A stretch of 64,000 nucleotides of DNA from Aldehydirespirator sp965261105 (GCA_965261105.1 CBDHCM010000006.1:2790001-2854000), one strand, 5' to 3'. Counted from the stretch's first letter, positions 54,969 to 63,144 are shown. Notes: generated from the sequence alone by a model not told the origin. Made by a program: numbers and translations.

Positions 54969-55529
54969 TCAGGCGTCGAGGCCGGTCCAGTCCTCGGGAT
55001 TGTCCTCCACGAAGCATCCCACCACCCGGCCGTCCACCCCGTCGACCAGGACGAGGCCGCGGCTGGACGGCGGCGACTCGTTGGAGTAGAGCAGGATGCG
55101 CCAGGTTGGTCGGCTCCGCAGCCCGCGCCACGCGAGCTGGGCCGAGGCGTGGCCCACCGGGAAGCCCACCTCCCGTGTGGCCGACACCAGTGCACCGTTC
55201 TCGTCGACGGCCAGGTCCCAGCCGGCCTGCAGGCAGTACAGCCCGAAGGCGACCAGGGCGATCCCGCCGGCCACGAAGCCGCCGTTGACCAGCACCGCGC
55301 CCTCGCCGACCGCCAGAACTGCCACGACGGCGACCACACCGACCAGCAGGTAGAGCACGCCCGCGATGCGCCGCCTGCTGTTGTTGGGGAACAGGTACGG
55401 CCCCACGTATCCGGACGCGTCGAGGTCGTCGGGAAGCTTGTCGCGCACCTCCGCATCGCTGAGCGCGCCGGCGCTAGCCGAAGCGCCCGGGCGGGCTGCC
55501 TGCTCGCCGATACCCGGTCCCTCGCTCAT
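54969..55529 (-). CDS. Conserved hypothetical membrane protein
   Basis: Product of 186 residues. After an acidic N-terminus, the block SDAEVRDKLPDDLDASGYVG, then PYLFPNNSRRR precedes two adjacent membrane helices (about 55-75 and 81-105), followed by a soluble beta-rich part with LAVDENGALVSATREVG and a WRGLRSRPTWRILLYSNE segment. No named domain was recognised. It starts the backbone block upstream of pgsA, separated by 121 bp. Confidence 0.78.
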   Translation of the reverse strand: MSEGPGIGEQAARPGASASAGALSDAEVRDKLPDDLDASGYVGPYLFPNNSRRRIAGVLYLLVGVVAVVAVLAVGEGAVLVNGGFVAGGIALVAFGLYCLQAGWDLAVDENGALVSATREVGFPVGHASAQLAWRGLRSRPTWRILLYSNESPPSSRGLVLVDGVDGRVVGCFVEDNPEDWTGLDA

Positions 55530-55717
55530 AACCGCAGAATAGGGCGACCCGGGCCAACCCGGACAGCGGCTGATGGTGTGAGCATCCAGGGCGAGCCTCT
55601 ACCGGCAGGTACTGGACATCTAGAAACCCGTGTACTCTCCGGGCTGGGAGCACAAGTCGGCAGAGAAGCGAGAGGCCAACAGCCGATGTGCCGAGTGTAG
55701 AAATTTACTTTTTACGT

Positions 55718-55730
55718 TATATTCACAGAT
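55718..55730 (+). promoter_or_regulatory. Candidate leaderless promoter of the AbiEi-like gene
   Basis: In a markedly AT-rich patch (55697-55730), TATATT at 55718-55723 ends 7 nt before GTG 55731, as expected when transcription begins at the start codon. No Shine-Dalgarno is present. The -35 region is poor. Confidence 0.45.
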
Positions 55731-56771
55731 GTGGTGAATAAGAGAATAGAAGTAAATGTCGGGTCAGCTTTCGAGCGCAACGTTCTCCGAGTGTTGCGCT
55801 CGATCCCTGAACTGAAGGGAACGGTAACCCACGACCGGGACTTCCGGGCCGACGCCGTAGTGAGATATGCCGGCTCCGAGATTCCAGTTGCGATCGAGTG
55901 CAAGATGCGCGTGAGCAGTGCGACGGCCCATCAGATCGTCCATCGGGCGCGACACTCAGAGATGCCGATGGTGGTGATCGCCGATGAGATGACGGGCAAG
56001 GCTCGAGAGATACTGGCTGAGGCAGGCATCGGGTCGGTAGACAGGCTCGGCAACATCCGGCTGGAACTGCCCGGTCTGCTCGTAAGGATTACCGGTGCCG
56101 GGCGCCCTCACCGTGCCGCTGCGCCTGCTCGACTCTCAGGCAAGTCCGGTCTCGTGGCGCAAGCGATGCTCCTCGATAAGAATCGATCCTGGCGAGTATC
56201 GGAACTCGCGACGCATTGCGGCGTATCAGCCGGGCTTGTACATCGGGTTCTCAGTCGTCTCGAAGCTGAGGGCGCAGTAGCTGCGCACGGCACTGGGCCC
56301 AACAAGACGCGTCGTCTGTTGAACCCGACAGCTTTGCTAGACCTCTGGGCGGAGGAGCAACGTAACCGCCCATCCCGGCGACCGGCGTTCATGCTGGCGC
56401 AGAACACCGATCAGCTAATCGGCTCGCTTCGCGGTGGCCTTGAGTCCGCTGCTGTCGACTATGCACTTACGGGCGCCGTGGCAGCGGCGCTCGTTGCGCC
56501 GTTCCTCAGCAATGTTCTGCTCGCCGAAATATGGCTCGATAGCGCGGTCGATCCGAACGAAGTGTGCTCCCGGCTTCAGGCGACGCCCGTGGAGTCAGGC
56601 CCGAACGTCGTATTGCTCCAAGAACGCGATGATGTCCCTTTGGCGTTCCGTACTCACAAGGAAGGAGTGTGGGTGGCCAACGTATTCCAGCTCTACGCCG
56701 ATCTGAGCCGCGACCCACGGCGTGGTCGTGAGCAGAGCGACCACCTCCGGCGCGAGGCGATCGGCTTCTGA
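55731..56771 (+). CDS. AbiEi-like antitoxin/regulator with nuclease-like N-terminus
   Basis: Product of 346 residues. The N-terminal third resembles a restriction-endonuclease-like fold: GSAFERNVLRVLRSIPELKG, then VAIECKMRVSSATAHQIVHR, a short E-x-K (IECK). A winged-helix segment follows: KNRSWRVSELATHCGVSAGL, VHRVLSRLEAEGAVAAHG. The C-terminal part fits AbiEi-type domains (YALTGAVAAALVAPF). This looks like the antitoxin of an AbiE-type system. The partner gene begins immediately (TGATG overlap) but is broken. The upstream patch is AT-rich, suggesting transfer. Confidence 0.68.
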   Translation: MVNKRIEVNVGSAFERNVLRVLRSIPELKGTVTHDRDFRADAVVRYAGSEIPVAIECKMRVSSATAHQIVHRARHSEMPMVVIADEMTGKAREILAEAGIGSVDRLGNIRLELPGLLVRITGAGRPHRAAAPARLSGKSGLVAQAMLLDKNRSWRVSELATHCGVSAGLVHRVLSRLEAEGAVAAHGTGPNKTRRLLNPTALLDLWAEEQRNRPSRRPAFMLAQNTDQLIGSLRGGLESAAVDYALTGAVAAALVAPFLSNVLLAEIWLDSAVDPNEVCSRLQATPVESGPNVVLLQERDDVPLAFRTHKEGVWVANVFQLYADLSRDPRRGREQSDHLRREAIGF

Positions 56772-56976
56772 TGGCCCGCGACCGCTACGACGATTACGGC
56801 TACGAGACGACGCTTCGATGCGAACGGGCACTCTGACCATGATCGGCGACATCGGCCCGTGGAGTCAGCGCGTTGTGCTGGCGGGTGTTGCCGGATCGCT
56901 CTACCACTCCATGCCCTCGTGGCCAGGTCCCGTCTTGCGGCCGGCGACACGATGCGGACCGGCCGGCGTGGCTTGA
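56771..56976 (+). pseudogene. AbiEii-like nucleotidyltransferase partner, broken 5' remnant
   Basis: Begins at ATG 56771 (MARDRYDDYGYETTLRCERA) but stops after 21 codons. A second frame continues plausibly as LTMIGDIGPWSQRVVLAG, which resembles the start of AbiEii-type nucleotidyltransferases (a WxxRVVLxGG strand before the catalytic Ser/Asp motif). The similarity then ends at an IS110 remnant near 56976. So the toxin is frameshifted and truncated; the antitoxin-like gene is left alone. Confidence 0.55.
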
Positions 56977-56989
56977 TAGCGCCTCTATG

Positions 56990-57228
56990 TCAAGTCGCGG
57001 CGTTTTGGCGGGTGCGGTCGGCGTCGGCGAGGAGGGTGCGGTAGATGGTCTTGGTGAGTTGTCGTTTGAGGAGTCGGAGGGCTTCGTTGCGGCTGTTGCC
57101 GGTGTCGCGTCGGCGCTGGTAGTAGTCGCGTCCGGGGCCGGGGCGGATGGTCTGGGTGTGGACGGCGAGGTGGATGGCGTTGTTGAGTTGGCGGTTGCCG
57201 TGGCGGGACAGTCGGTGGCGCACGCCTG
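56990..57228 (-). pseudogene. IS110-family transposase, C-terminal remnant (second type)
   Basis: About 78 codons: VRHRLSRHGNRQLNNAIHLA, then TQTIRPGPGRDYYQRRRDTG and EALRLLKRQLTKTIYRTLLA. It aligns with the end of the IS110 transposase at 9731 but is clearly diverged and keeps no left end. It begins just after the Ser-containing SSG position, so recombinase activity is lost. It abuts the AbiEii remnant on one side and an rve-type IS remnant on the other. Confidence 0.8.
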
Positions 57229-58170
57229 CTCAGAAGTATGAGGCGTTCGTGCAGGTGCTCACTGGTGAAATGACCGTGGCGGAGTGCGCGGATCACTGGG
57301 GGTGGACCGTTCCACGATCATGCGGGCACGCGAGGTCGCCAAGCGCGGCGCGCTGGACGCGTTGGCGTCGTCTCGGCCGGGGGTTCGAGCCGACGGGGTC
57401 GATCCTGAGCTGGTGATGGCCCGCGACGAGGCCGCCCGGCTGGGTGAGGCGCTCAAGGAGATGGCTGTCAAGGTCACCTTGTTGGAGGGAAAAGAGCGTT
57501 GGGGGTGACCGCCGGCGTGCCCCCGCGCGTCGAAGCCGGCGTCAAGGCCGGTCTGCTGGACCTCGTCGACGGCGCCGTCGAGGCGGGCTGGGGCACAGCG
57601 CGGGCCTGCGCCGTGTTGGAGCTCGACGGCCGCAGGTGCCGCCGCTGGCAGCGCCAGCCCGCTTTGATGACAGCACTGCGGGCGGCGCAGCGGTGCATGC
57701 TATCACCCCCGCAGAGCGCCAGGCGTGGATCGAATGGAAGCGCTCCCAGATCTGGATCTACGACATCCCCCACTTCCTCGGAGCCGGGCGGCTAGCCTAC
57801 GCCATCCTCGACGTCGTCACCCGCAAATGGCTCGCCACCCTCGTCACCGCCGAGGAGACCGCCACCTGAGTAGAGGTCGTGTTCTGCGAAGTCCTCGACG
57901 CCGAGGGCCTGTGGCCCGCCAGGCCCAACGAGCCCGCCACGGCGACGACAGCCACGAAGAGCCGATCCTGCTGGCCCCCTCAGACAACGGACCCCAGATT
58001 GCGAGCAGGCGCCACCAGAGAGTTCCTGGCCCTGCGCAGCATCGCGGCCCGCGTCGGCCGGCCCGGCACCCCCACGGACCAGGCCTGGATCAAGACCCTG
58101 TTCGGCCACGTCAAAACCCAATCGCCCCACCTCGAGAAGATCGCGGACATTTACTCAGAAACAGGTCAGC
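57229..58170 (+). pseudogene. Degenerate rve-type insertion sequence (IS3/IS481-like)
   Basis: OrfA-like part: KYEAFVQVLTGEMTVAECAD then, after losing one G in a run at 57298-57302, VDRSTIMRAREVAKRGALDA. OrfB-like part from about 57499: VEAGVKAGLLDLVDGAVEAG, then WIYDIPHFLGAGRLAYAILD (first Asp), a TGA inside TAEETAT-VEVVFCEVL at 57868, and SDNGPQI (second Asp) in yet another frame, ending with a DQAWIKTLFGHVKTQSPHLE segment. At least three frame breaks and one stop make it inactive. The family is given as IS3/IS481-like because only the integrase core is recognisable. Confidence 0.72.
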
Positions 58171-58478
58171 GCCCGCTCCCCCATCGGCCCATACGCCTGC
58201 CACGACAGTGCCCCAGCCCCAACACGTCACAGAATCGACCCGAAGCATGCAACCCCGCATGCCCCACTACCAGCCCCGGACCCTTCGCTGCGCCCACATC
58301 AACCGTGCTGTTATGATTCACCATGCGGGTATCCTCCTGACCGGACCGCGGACTGTTTCTCACCATCCATGATCCCACCTCAGAAGGGCATTCGCGCGTC
58401 AATCACCCCCACCGCCCCACCACATCCGCGCACGATCAGGGCTAAACCTGAAGCTCACCACCTCGTGGGACACTGCAT

Positions 58479-58541
58479 CTGCCAACATCTGCCAACGCCT
58501 GCCAAATGTTGGCAGATTCCTGCCAATACTTGGCAGGAATC
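58479..58541. promoter_or_regulatory. TGCCAA/TTGGCA hairpin array
   Basis: Four TGCCAA and two TTGGCA motifs within 63 bp. They form a perfect 12-bp stem GATTCCTGCCAA / TTGGCAGGAATC with loop TAC (58515-58541), plus an overlapping CTGCCAACAT / ATGTTGGCAG pair (58479-58515). It lies 120 bp upstream of the secreted-protein gene. It could be an operator, a terminator-like structure or a replication/transfer site. The remainder of 58171-58663 shows no gene. Confidence 0.7.
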
Positions 58542-58663
58542 TCCCGTCGATTGGCATACATCCGACTCAAGGACACGGTATGTCTACGGATCGTCCCACC
58601 AAGAACAGCCTGACGCACTCAGGCAGACGCCAACGGCTGACCAAGAATGCTAGGAGAATAGAG

Positions 58664-59620
58664 ATGTCGAAGAATGTTCGATCACAACCCGATCATTCCA
58701 TACGCACGAGAGTTGCTAAGACGCAAATCAAGATGATCGTGTTCATTTTGACCGCTCTTACACTGTCAGCTGTTGGACTTTCAACCGCTGCCGCTAACGA
58801 CGATATAATGTCGAATTTGCAAGATCCACCAGATGCTCCCGTCACGACTGAAGACTCATCAGAATTCGAGACACCGGAGGTTCTGTCCCCAGCAGTTGTG
58901 GATGCAGTGACGAATGTAGGAACCGGGTCTGAACTCGTCAATACCACAGCAGGAAACAAGACGGTTTCTATCGAAGTGGTAGGTGCAGAACAACAAGACC
59001 GGATTACCGATCCCAGCGGAGCGACCCTCATTCGAGATGTAATCGGCGACGTAGACTTGGAGATAGCTGTTCTTGAGACGGGCTTCGCTATTGTGGCTCG
59101 GCTCGAATCCGCAGAGAGTCCTCACGAACTTAGATTCAACGTATCCCTCCCCGAAGGCGCGATTCTAGGACTGAACGATGACGGATCGATTGATGTCATA
59201 GACAGTGACGGCTTCTCTATCGGGACATTCGCGGTACCATGGGCGTCTGATGCCAACGGATCAGATGTACCGACAGTCTACTCCATTGAGGGCAATGCAA
59301 TCGTCCAAACAGTGGAGATGGTATCCGAGGATCTCTATCCTGTCTCTGCAGATCCAGAATTCAATTGGGGCATCTTAAGTGGGACGATATACTTCTCTAG
59401 AGATGAGACCGCGGATATCTGCTTCACTGGAATCTCCGCGCTAACTCTTATGTTGGCCGGAGCTCCGCTGTGGGCCACCTCGATTGTCGGGAACTTCATC
59501 GCTCTGGGCATTCTTATCGTGATAATCGAATCTTGCAGTATCTACGTGCTCGGAGCGTGTCTCAAGCTCAAGAGCTATCCGCCCTTCTCGTTCCCATACA
59601 CCGGGGGATACTGCACATAA
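58664..59620 (+). CDS. Secreted protein of unknown function with hydrophobic Cys-containing C-terminus
   Basis: Product of 318 residues from ATG 58664 (ribosome site AGGAGA 6 nt upstream). Signal peptide: basic N-region, hydrophobic core IVFILTALTLSAVGLSTAAA, likely cleavage near 45. The mature part is acidic and beta-rich (ATLIRDVIGDVDLEIAVLET, RLESAESPHELRFNVSLPEG) and includes LYPVSADPEFNWG, a motif type seen in secreted actinobacterial proteins of unknown role. The last 60 residues hold a long hydrophobic stretch (APLWATSIVGNFIALGILIV) and Cys residues, ending PYTGGYCT. Codon use is AT-richer than in the backbone, suggesting transfer. No immunity gene or exporter is identified. Confidence 0.75.
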   Translation: MSKNVRSQPDHSIRTRVAKTQIKMIVFILTALTLSAVGLSTAAANDDIMSNLQDPPDAPVTTEDSSEFETPEVLSPAVVDAVTNVGTGSELVNTTAGNKTVSIEVVGAEQQDRITDPSGATLIRDVIGDVDLEIAVLETGFAIVARLESAESPHELRFNVSLPEGAILGLNDDGSIDVIDSDGFSIGTFAVPWASDANGSDVPTVYSIEGNAIVQTVEMVSEDLYPVSADPEFNWGILSGTIYFSRDETADICFTGISALTLMLAGAPLWATSIVGNFIALGILIVIIESCSIYVLGACLKLKSYPPFSFPYTGGYCT

Positions 59621-59757
59621 TATGGTGTAGCATGAGCAGGGCACCAAAGTGATCAGCTATGCTACGTGCTGCTTGTCCCATACAACCGAACTACAGGCGG
59701 ATACAGTCCAGAGTATACCACGCCATGGTGGAGACACGAACCACAATGTTCAGAACA

Positions 59758-59921
59758 TGCGTGTCATTGTGTGAGCGATGGCAGCACCGGCGGGGATTTA
59801 CCAACAGAACGTGGGTGAACTCCACCGGTGGAGTTCACCCACGTATCTCAGACCGAGTCTGGACACACCTCCTACACGACCTCAAAACCACCCAATCAGC
59901 CCTACCCTTGACCTAAGAGCT
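59758..59921 (+). mobile_element. Miniature IS110 derivative with shared ends and CA core
   Basis: The left 45 bp (from TGCGTGTCATTG to CAGCACCGGCGGGGAT) match the left end of the IS110 at 9726-10992. The right end keeps the transposase's last 24 codons (RISDRVWTHLLHDLKT, then SALPLT and stop) and terminates GAGCT. CA dinucleotides flank both sides (59756-59757 and 59922-59923), the same core as the full element. The middle of the transposase is replaced by a perfect 36-bp palindrome at 59809-59844. Total about 164 bp. Confidence 0.75.
59809..59844. repeat. Perfect 36-bp palindrome
   Basis: Two 18-bp arms (ACGTGGGTGAACTCCACC and its complement) with no loop, exactly where the transposase body is missing in the miniature IS110. 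It may mark the deletion joint or form a cruciform. Confidence 0.95.
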
Positions 59922-59925
59922 CACC

Positions 59926-60030
59926 TAGGAGACTGCTGAGTAATGCCGATTTCGCCCAACCCACAAGCCTCTGACCTGGGGTTTTGTGATCACGAAACTG
60001 GCAATTTGGGACTTACTCAGCAGTCTCCTA
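59926..60030. mobile_element. MITE with 16-bp inverted repeats and TA target duplication
   Basis: A 105-bp unit with inverted termini GGAGACTGCTGAGTAA / TTACTCAGCAGTCTCC, flanked by TA on both sides (C-TA-GG...CC-TA-G). It has no coding capacity. The TA duplication and short termini fit a Tc1/mariner (IS630)-type non-autonomous element, though the parent is not in the window. It begins 5 bp after the miniature IS110 and ends 22 bp before the next gene's ATG, so it may supply that gene's promoter. Confidence 0.8.
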
Positions 60031-60052
60031 GCGCTTCGGGAAGTGAGACGAC

Positions 60053-60466
60053 ATGACAATCAGTAGCAACAGACGTATATTTGCGATATGGTACTCGTCA
60101 GCGGCAGCCGGATACTGGACAATCGCAGTTCTCTTGTCGCCTTCAATCGAGTACGGTATAGTTCTCTTCTTGCCATTCATTTGGACATGCGATCTACTGA
60201 TCGAGACGAGATGGCCAATAGATCGATTTGGCCGTTTGAACAAAGAGAAATCCAAGCACATGCGAGTTCTTCACACCATCGTCAAGGCACTCGCAGGAAT
60301 CGCTATGCTTATCGCTGCTGCCGCGATTGCAAGCGAACACGGACGAAGCCTGAGGCCTGTCGCTGTCGGGGCGGCGGCAATGATCGCACCGATAGCCACA
60401 TGGTGGAGTCTTCGTTGGCATCGCTCTGGAACAGGCGGCGAAGGAGCAATACGGCTAGGCGCGTAA
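60053..60466 (+). CDS. Four-helix membrane protein, hypothetical
   Basis: Product of 137 residues with four predicted membrane helices (about 8-28, 34-50, 79-93, 103-119): RIFAIWYSSAAAGYWTIAVL, YGIVLFLPFIWTCDLLIE, ALAGIAMLIAAAAIAS, VAVGAAAMIAPIATWWSL. A short basic loop lies between helices 2 and 3. A weak purine-rich site (GGAAGTGAG) precedes the ATG. AT-richer than the backbone, like the secreted-protein gene upstream, from which it is separated by the mini-IS110 and MITE. No family recognised; a partner or immunity role is speculative. Confidence 0.6.
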   Translation: MTISSNRRIFAIWYSSAAAGYWTIAVLLSPSIEYGIVLFLPFIWTCDLLIETRWPIDRFGRLNKEKSKHMRVLHTIVKALAGIAMLIAAAAIASEHGRSLRPVAVGAAAMIAPIATWWSLRWHRSGTGGEGAIRLGA

Positions 60467-60643
60467 CCGACCCACGCGGCCCGCGGGTTCGGACTCAGGC
60501 AGGGTCGGATACGCGCTCTGACACCACCATCGACGAGCCGCCGGGCTCCACTCTCGCTCACAGGCAACTGCTCTCAGATCAGCCCGGGAGCCTGCCAGAG
60601 TTGGTTCATTTCGCGGTCGATTCTCCGCGTCGAAGAGGTGCGC

Positions 60644-60818
60644 TTAGCGCAGGCTCATGTCGGCCGAGACGTGGCCGAGGAGGGCCATGAGCGCCTGAAG
60701 CGAGACGCCGGGGTTGACCAGGGCGGTGGCGTACGTGTGGCGGAGATGGTGGGGGGTGACGTGGCTGATCCCGACGGTCTCGGCGCTGCGGGCCAGTTCT
60801 CTGCGGACGGCGGTCTGG
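60644..60818 (-). pseudogene. Tyrosine recombinase, C-terminal fragment with stop at the catalytic Tyr
   Basis: Encodes the catalytic end of a phage-type integrase: VRRELARSAETVGISHVTPH, HLRHTYATALVNPGVSLQAL, MALLGHVSADMSLR, then TAA (60644-60646). In this family the residue after LR is the nucleophilic Tyr, and AHLFDA follows in frame after the stop; so a TAC/TAT codon seems to have become TAA. The fragment joins the 62764 fragment in frame once the IS1634-type element and one target copy are removed (RRLSQTAVRREL). Confidence 0.82.
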
Positions 60819-60927
60819 CCGGAGTTTGGCGGGTTGGAGGGGGTTTGGTGATGGGAGATGGCCGCTGACGTGGGGTTTTGTGTTGTGAGGCGGCGTTCCG
60901 GCGGGGATTTGTAGGGGCGACACATAC

Positions 60928-60956
60928 TTGATTGTTTGAGAGTCTGGTGGTATTGT
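60928..60956 (+). promoter_or_regulatory. Transposase promoter of the IS1634-type element
   Basis: TTGATT (60928-60933), a 17-bp spacer and TATTGT (60951-60956) lie 6 nt before GTG 60963. The spacing fits a leaderless transcript that starts at or next to the GTG. Confidence 0.55.
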
Positions 60957-60962
60957 TCTGGT

Positions 60963-62666
60963 GTGTTCGTGAAGACGACTCGCCGTCGCAGGGGCGACAA
61001 GGTGTATGAGTACTTGTCTTTGGTGGAGTCGGTTCGCGACGGCTCCAAGGTCGGTCACAGGACTCTGTTGCGCCTGGGGGAGGTGACCGCGTTGCGCGAG
61101 TCCGGCCAGCTCGAGCGGATCGTTGCCGCGTTGGAGTCGCACCTGCACAAAGAGCGGATCGATGTCGGCGCGTTGGCCGCGGAGGGGGCGCCCGCGGTGG
61201 GGGCGGTTGCCGCGGCAGCGGCGCTGTGGCAGCGGCTGGGACTGGACGGGTGGTTCGCCGAGGTCGGCGCGAGGCGCGGCGCGGCCGTGTTGGAGCATGC
61301 GGTGTTCGCGATGGTGTCCAACCGGCTGGTGGCGCCGTGCTCGAAGCGGCGCCTCACAGAATGGGCCGCGTCAGACGTGGTCATGCCGGCGGGCTGGTCG
61401 GCTCCGTCGCCGGACCAGTACTACCGGGCCCTCGACGCCGTCGCCGACGCCAAGGACGCGACCGAGGCGCATCTGTATGCGCGGCTGTGCGATCTGTCGA
61501 ATCTGGATTTGCAGCTGGTGTGCTATGACGTGGCCTCCACCTGCTTCGAGGGATCGGCCCGGGCCTCGGACCGGTTCCCGTCTAGGGCGTTCGGGTACTC
61601 GCGGGACCATCGCGGGGACCGGCCCCAGATCGTGATCGGCTTGTTGTGCACCTCAGACGGGATCCCCATCGCGCATCACGTGTTCGCCGGCAACACCAAC
61701 GACGCCTCCACCCTGCCCGCGGTGTTGACCGATCTCGCCGACAGGTTCGCGGTGGGCCGGATCTGCGTGGTCGCTGACCGGGGCCTGGTCTCATCAGACA
61801 ACCTCGCCGCAGTGGCCGGCGCCGGGTTCGACCACGTGCTCGCAGCGAGGCTGCGCCGAGACCGCGTCAGCCGCGAGGCCCTCGAAGCCGTCGACGACGA
61901 CACCGCCCGCGTCGAGATCCCCCAGCACCGCTGCCGCGCCACAGAGGCCGCCCTCGTCGACGGCACCCGCGCCGTAGTGGTCGCCTCCGACGCCCGCGCC
62001 CGCCGCGACGCGGCGCGCGCCGCCGAGATCGCCGCCGCCGCGGAGGCCGAGCTGCTGGCCCTGGAGCGCCGCGTCCGCGACGGCCGCCTCAAGGACCCCG
62101 CCAAGATCGGGCGAGCTGCCCAGCGCATCCTCGGCTCCGGCGGCGTCGGGCGGCTCTTTGACGTCGAGATCGGACCCGGCCGCTTCATCTACCACCACAA
62201 CGAAGACGCCCTCGCCTACGAGGAACTCCTCGCCGGCCGCTACGTGCTGACCACCAGCCTCACCCCGGCCCAGGCCAGCACCGCCCAGGTCGTCGCCGCC
62301 TACCGCCAACTGGCAAACACCGAAGCCCGCTTCCGGGTCCTCAAAGACTTCCTGCATCTGCGGCCCGTGCGGAACTGGACCGAGAAACGAGTCCGCGGCC
62401 ACATAGCTGTCTGCGTCTACGCCGCGGTGATCGAGACCCTCATCAACCACGCCCTCGCCACAGCCGACGTCCGCGACCCCGACAACGGCCACCAGCACCT
62501 CAGCGCCGCCCGAGCCCTGCGCGAGCTCAACCGCATCCGCCGCGTCCAACTCAACGCCAACGGCAACAACATCACCCTCACCACCCGACGAACCCCCCTG
62601 CAGACCCAAGCCCTAACCGCCGTCGGAGCCGACACCCGCACCTGGGACAAAGCCGCCATCACCTGA
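60963..62666 (+). CDS. IS1634-type DDE transposase
   Basis: Product of 567 residues from GTG 60963. The N-terminus KTTRRRRGDKVYEYLSLVES is the typical IS1634 opening, with GKVGHRTLLRLGE-like spacing (SKVGHRTLLRLGEVTALRES). DDE residues: Asp in LVCYDVASTCFEG, Asp in CVVADRGLVSSDN, and Glu in the YREK-like block YRQLANTEARFRVLKDFLHL. The C-terminal RPVRNWTEKRVRGHIAVCVY is conserved. The full ORF is intact; the element is probably competent. Confidence 0.9.
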   Translation: MFVKTTRRRRGDKVYEYLSLVESVRDGSKVGHRTLLRLGEVTALRESGQLERIVAALESHLHKERIDVGALAAEGAPAVGAVAAAAALWQRLGLDGWFAEVGARRGAAVLEHAVFAMVSNRLVAPCSKRRLTEWAASDVVMPAGWSAPSPDQYYRALDAVADAKDATEAHLYARLCDLSNLDLQLVCYDVASTCFEGSARASDRFPSRAFGYSRDHRGDRPQIVIGLLCTSDGIPIAHHVFAGNTNDASTLPAVLTDLADRFAVGRICVVADRGLVSSDNLAAVAGAGFDHVLAARLRRDRVSREALEAVDDDTARVEIPQHRCRATEAALVDGTRAVVVASDARARRDAARAAEIAAAAEAELLALERRVRDGRLKDPAKIGRAAQRILGSGGVGRLFDVEIGPGRFIYHHNEDALAYEELLAGRYVLTTSLTPAQASTAQVVAAYRQLANTEARFRVLKDFLHLRPVRNWTEKRVRGHIAVCVYAAVIETLINHALATADVRDPDNGHQHLSAARALRELNRIRRVQLNANGNNITLTTRRTPLQTQALTAVGADTRTWDKAAIT

Positions 62667-62763
62667 CCCCGCCCGCCGTGTTCCAGCCACCGATGTAGTG
62701 GAAACACCTGACCACCGCGCCCTCTCTGACCTGCCAAAACGCAAAACACCCGCCAAACTCCGG

Positions 62764-63144
62764 TCTGGGAGAGCCGGCGCCCGTGGTGGGCGAACAGGAA
62801 CTGGGTCGCGCGTCCGGTGCGCGGATGAGGAAGCGGCCGGCCGGTCGAGCGTGTGGCGGTGATCCGGTCGATGCGGGCGACGGTCTCGTCGTCGAGGGGG
62901 ACCATGCGTTCGGTGTCGAGCTTGGCGAGCGGGACCTTCAGCCAGGCGCCGTGGCCACCGATCTCGTGGACGCAGTCCAACTCGAGGTCGAGGAGTTCGC
63001 CGGTGCGCAGCCCGACGGCTCGGGCCAATAGCAGGGCGTCGGCGGCGAGGCGATAGGTGGAGGCCTCGAGCGCTTCGGTGAGTCGCCGGTCGGGGTCCAC
63101 GTTCGGGCGGCAGTCAGCCAGCCGAGCATCGACGGTGTCCGGCT
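62764..63144 (-). pseudogene. Tyrosine recombinase, middle fragment
   Basis: Reads VDPDRRLTEALEASTYRLAA, DALLLARAVGLRTGELLDLE (catalytic Arg in the GLRTGEL box), KVPLAKLDTERMVPLDDETV and FLFAHHGRRLSQT, where the IS1634-type element interrupts it. Upstream the frame meets a stop near 63180. A different frame from about 63130 to 63458 (SRHYRTALVCAHTVLFHLDI) might be the core-binding N-terminal domain after a frameshift, but that is uncertain. With the stop at the catalytic Tyr in the other half, the integrase is dead. Confidence 0.78.

Larger units (their letters stand above)
60819..62763 (+). mobile_element. IS1634-type (IS4 superfamily) insertion sequence
   Basis: 1945 bp bounded by inverted repeats CCGGAGTTTGGCGGGT (60819) and its complement ending at 62763, with a 5-bp target duplication TCTGG at 60814-60818 and 62764-62768. 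It carries one intact transposase gene and splits a tyrosine recombinase gene. Intact ends, duplication and ORF mark it as recent and possibly active. Confidence 0.9.

Noticed and set aside
57499..58372. Separate hypothetical genes in three frames
   Set aside because: Taken together the frames give one broken integrase-core transposase; individually they lack starts or domains.
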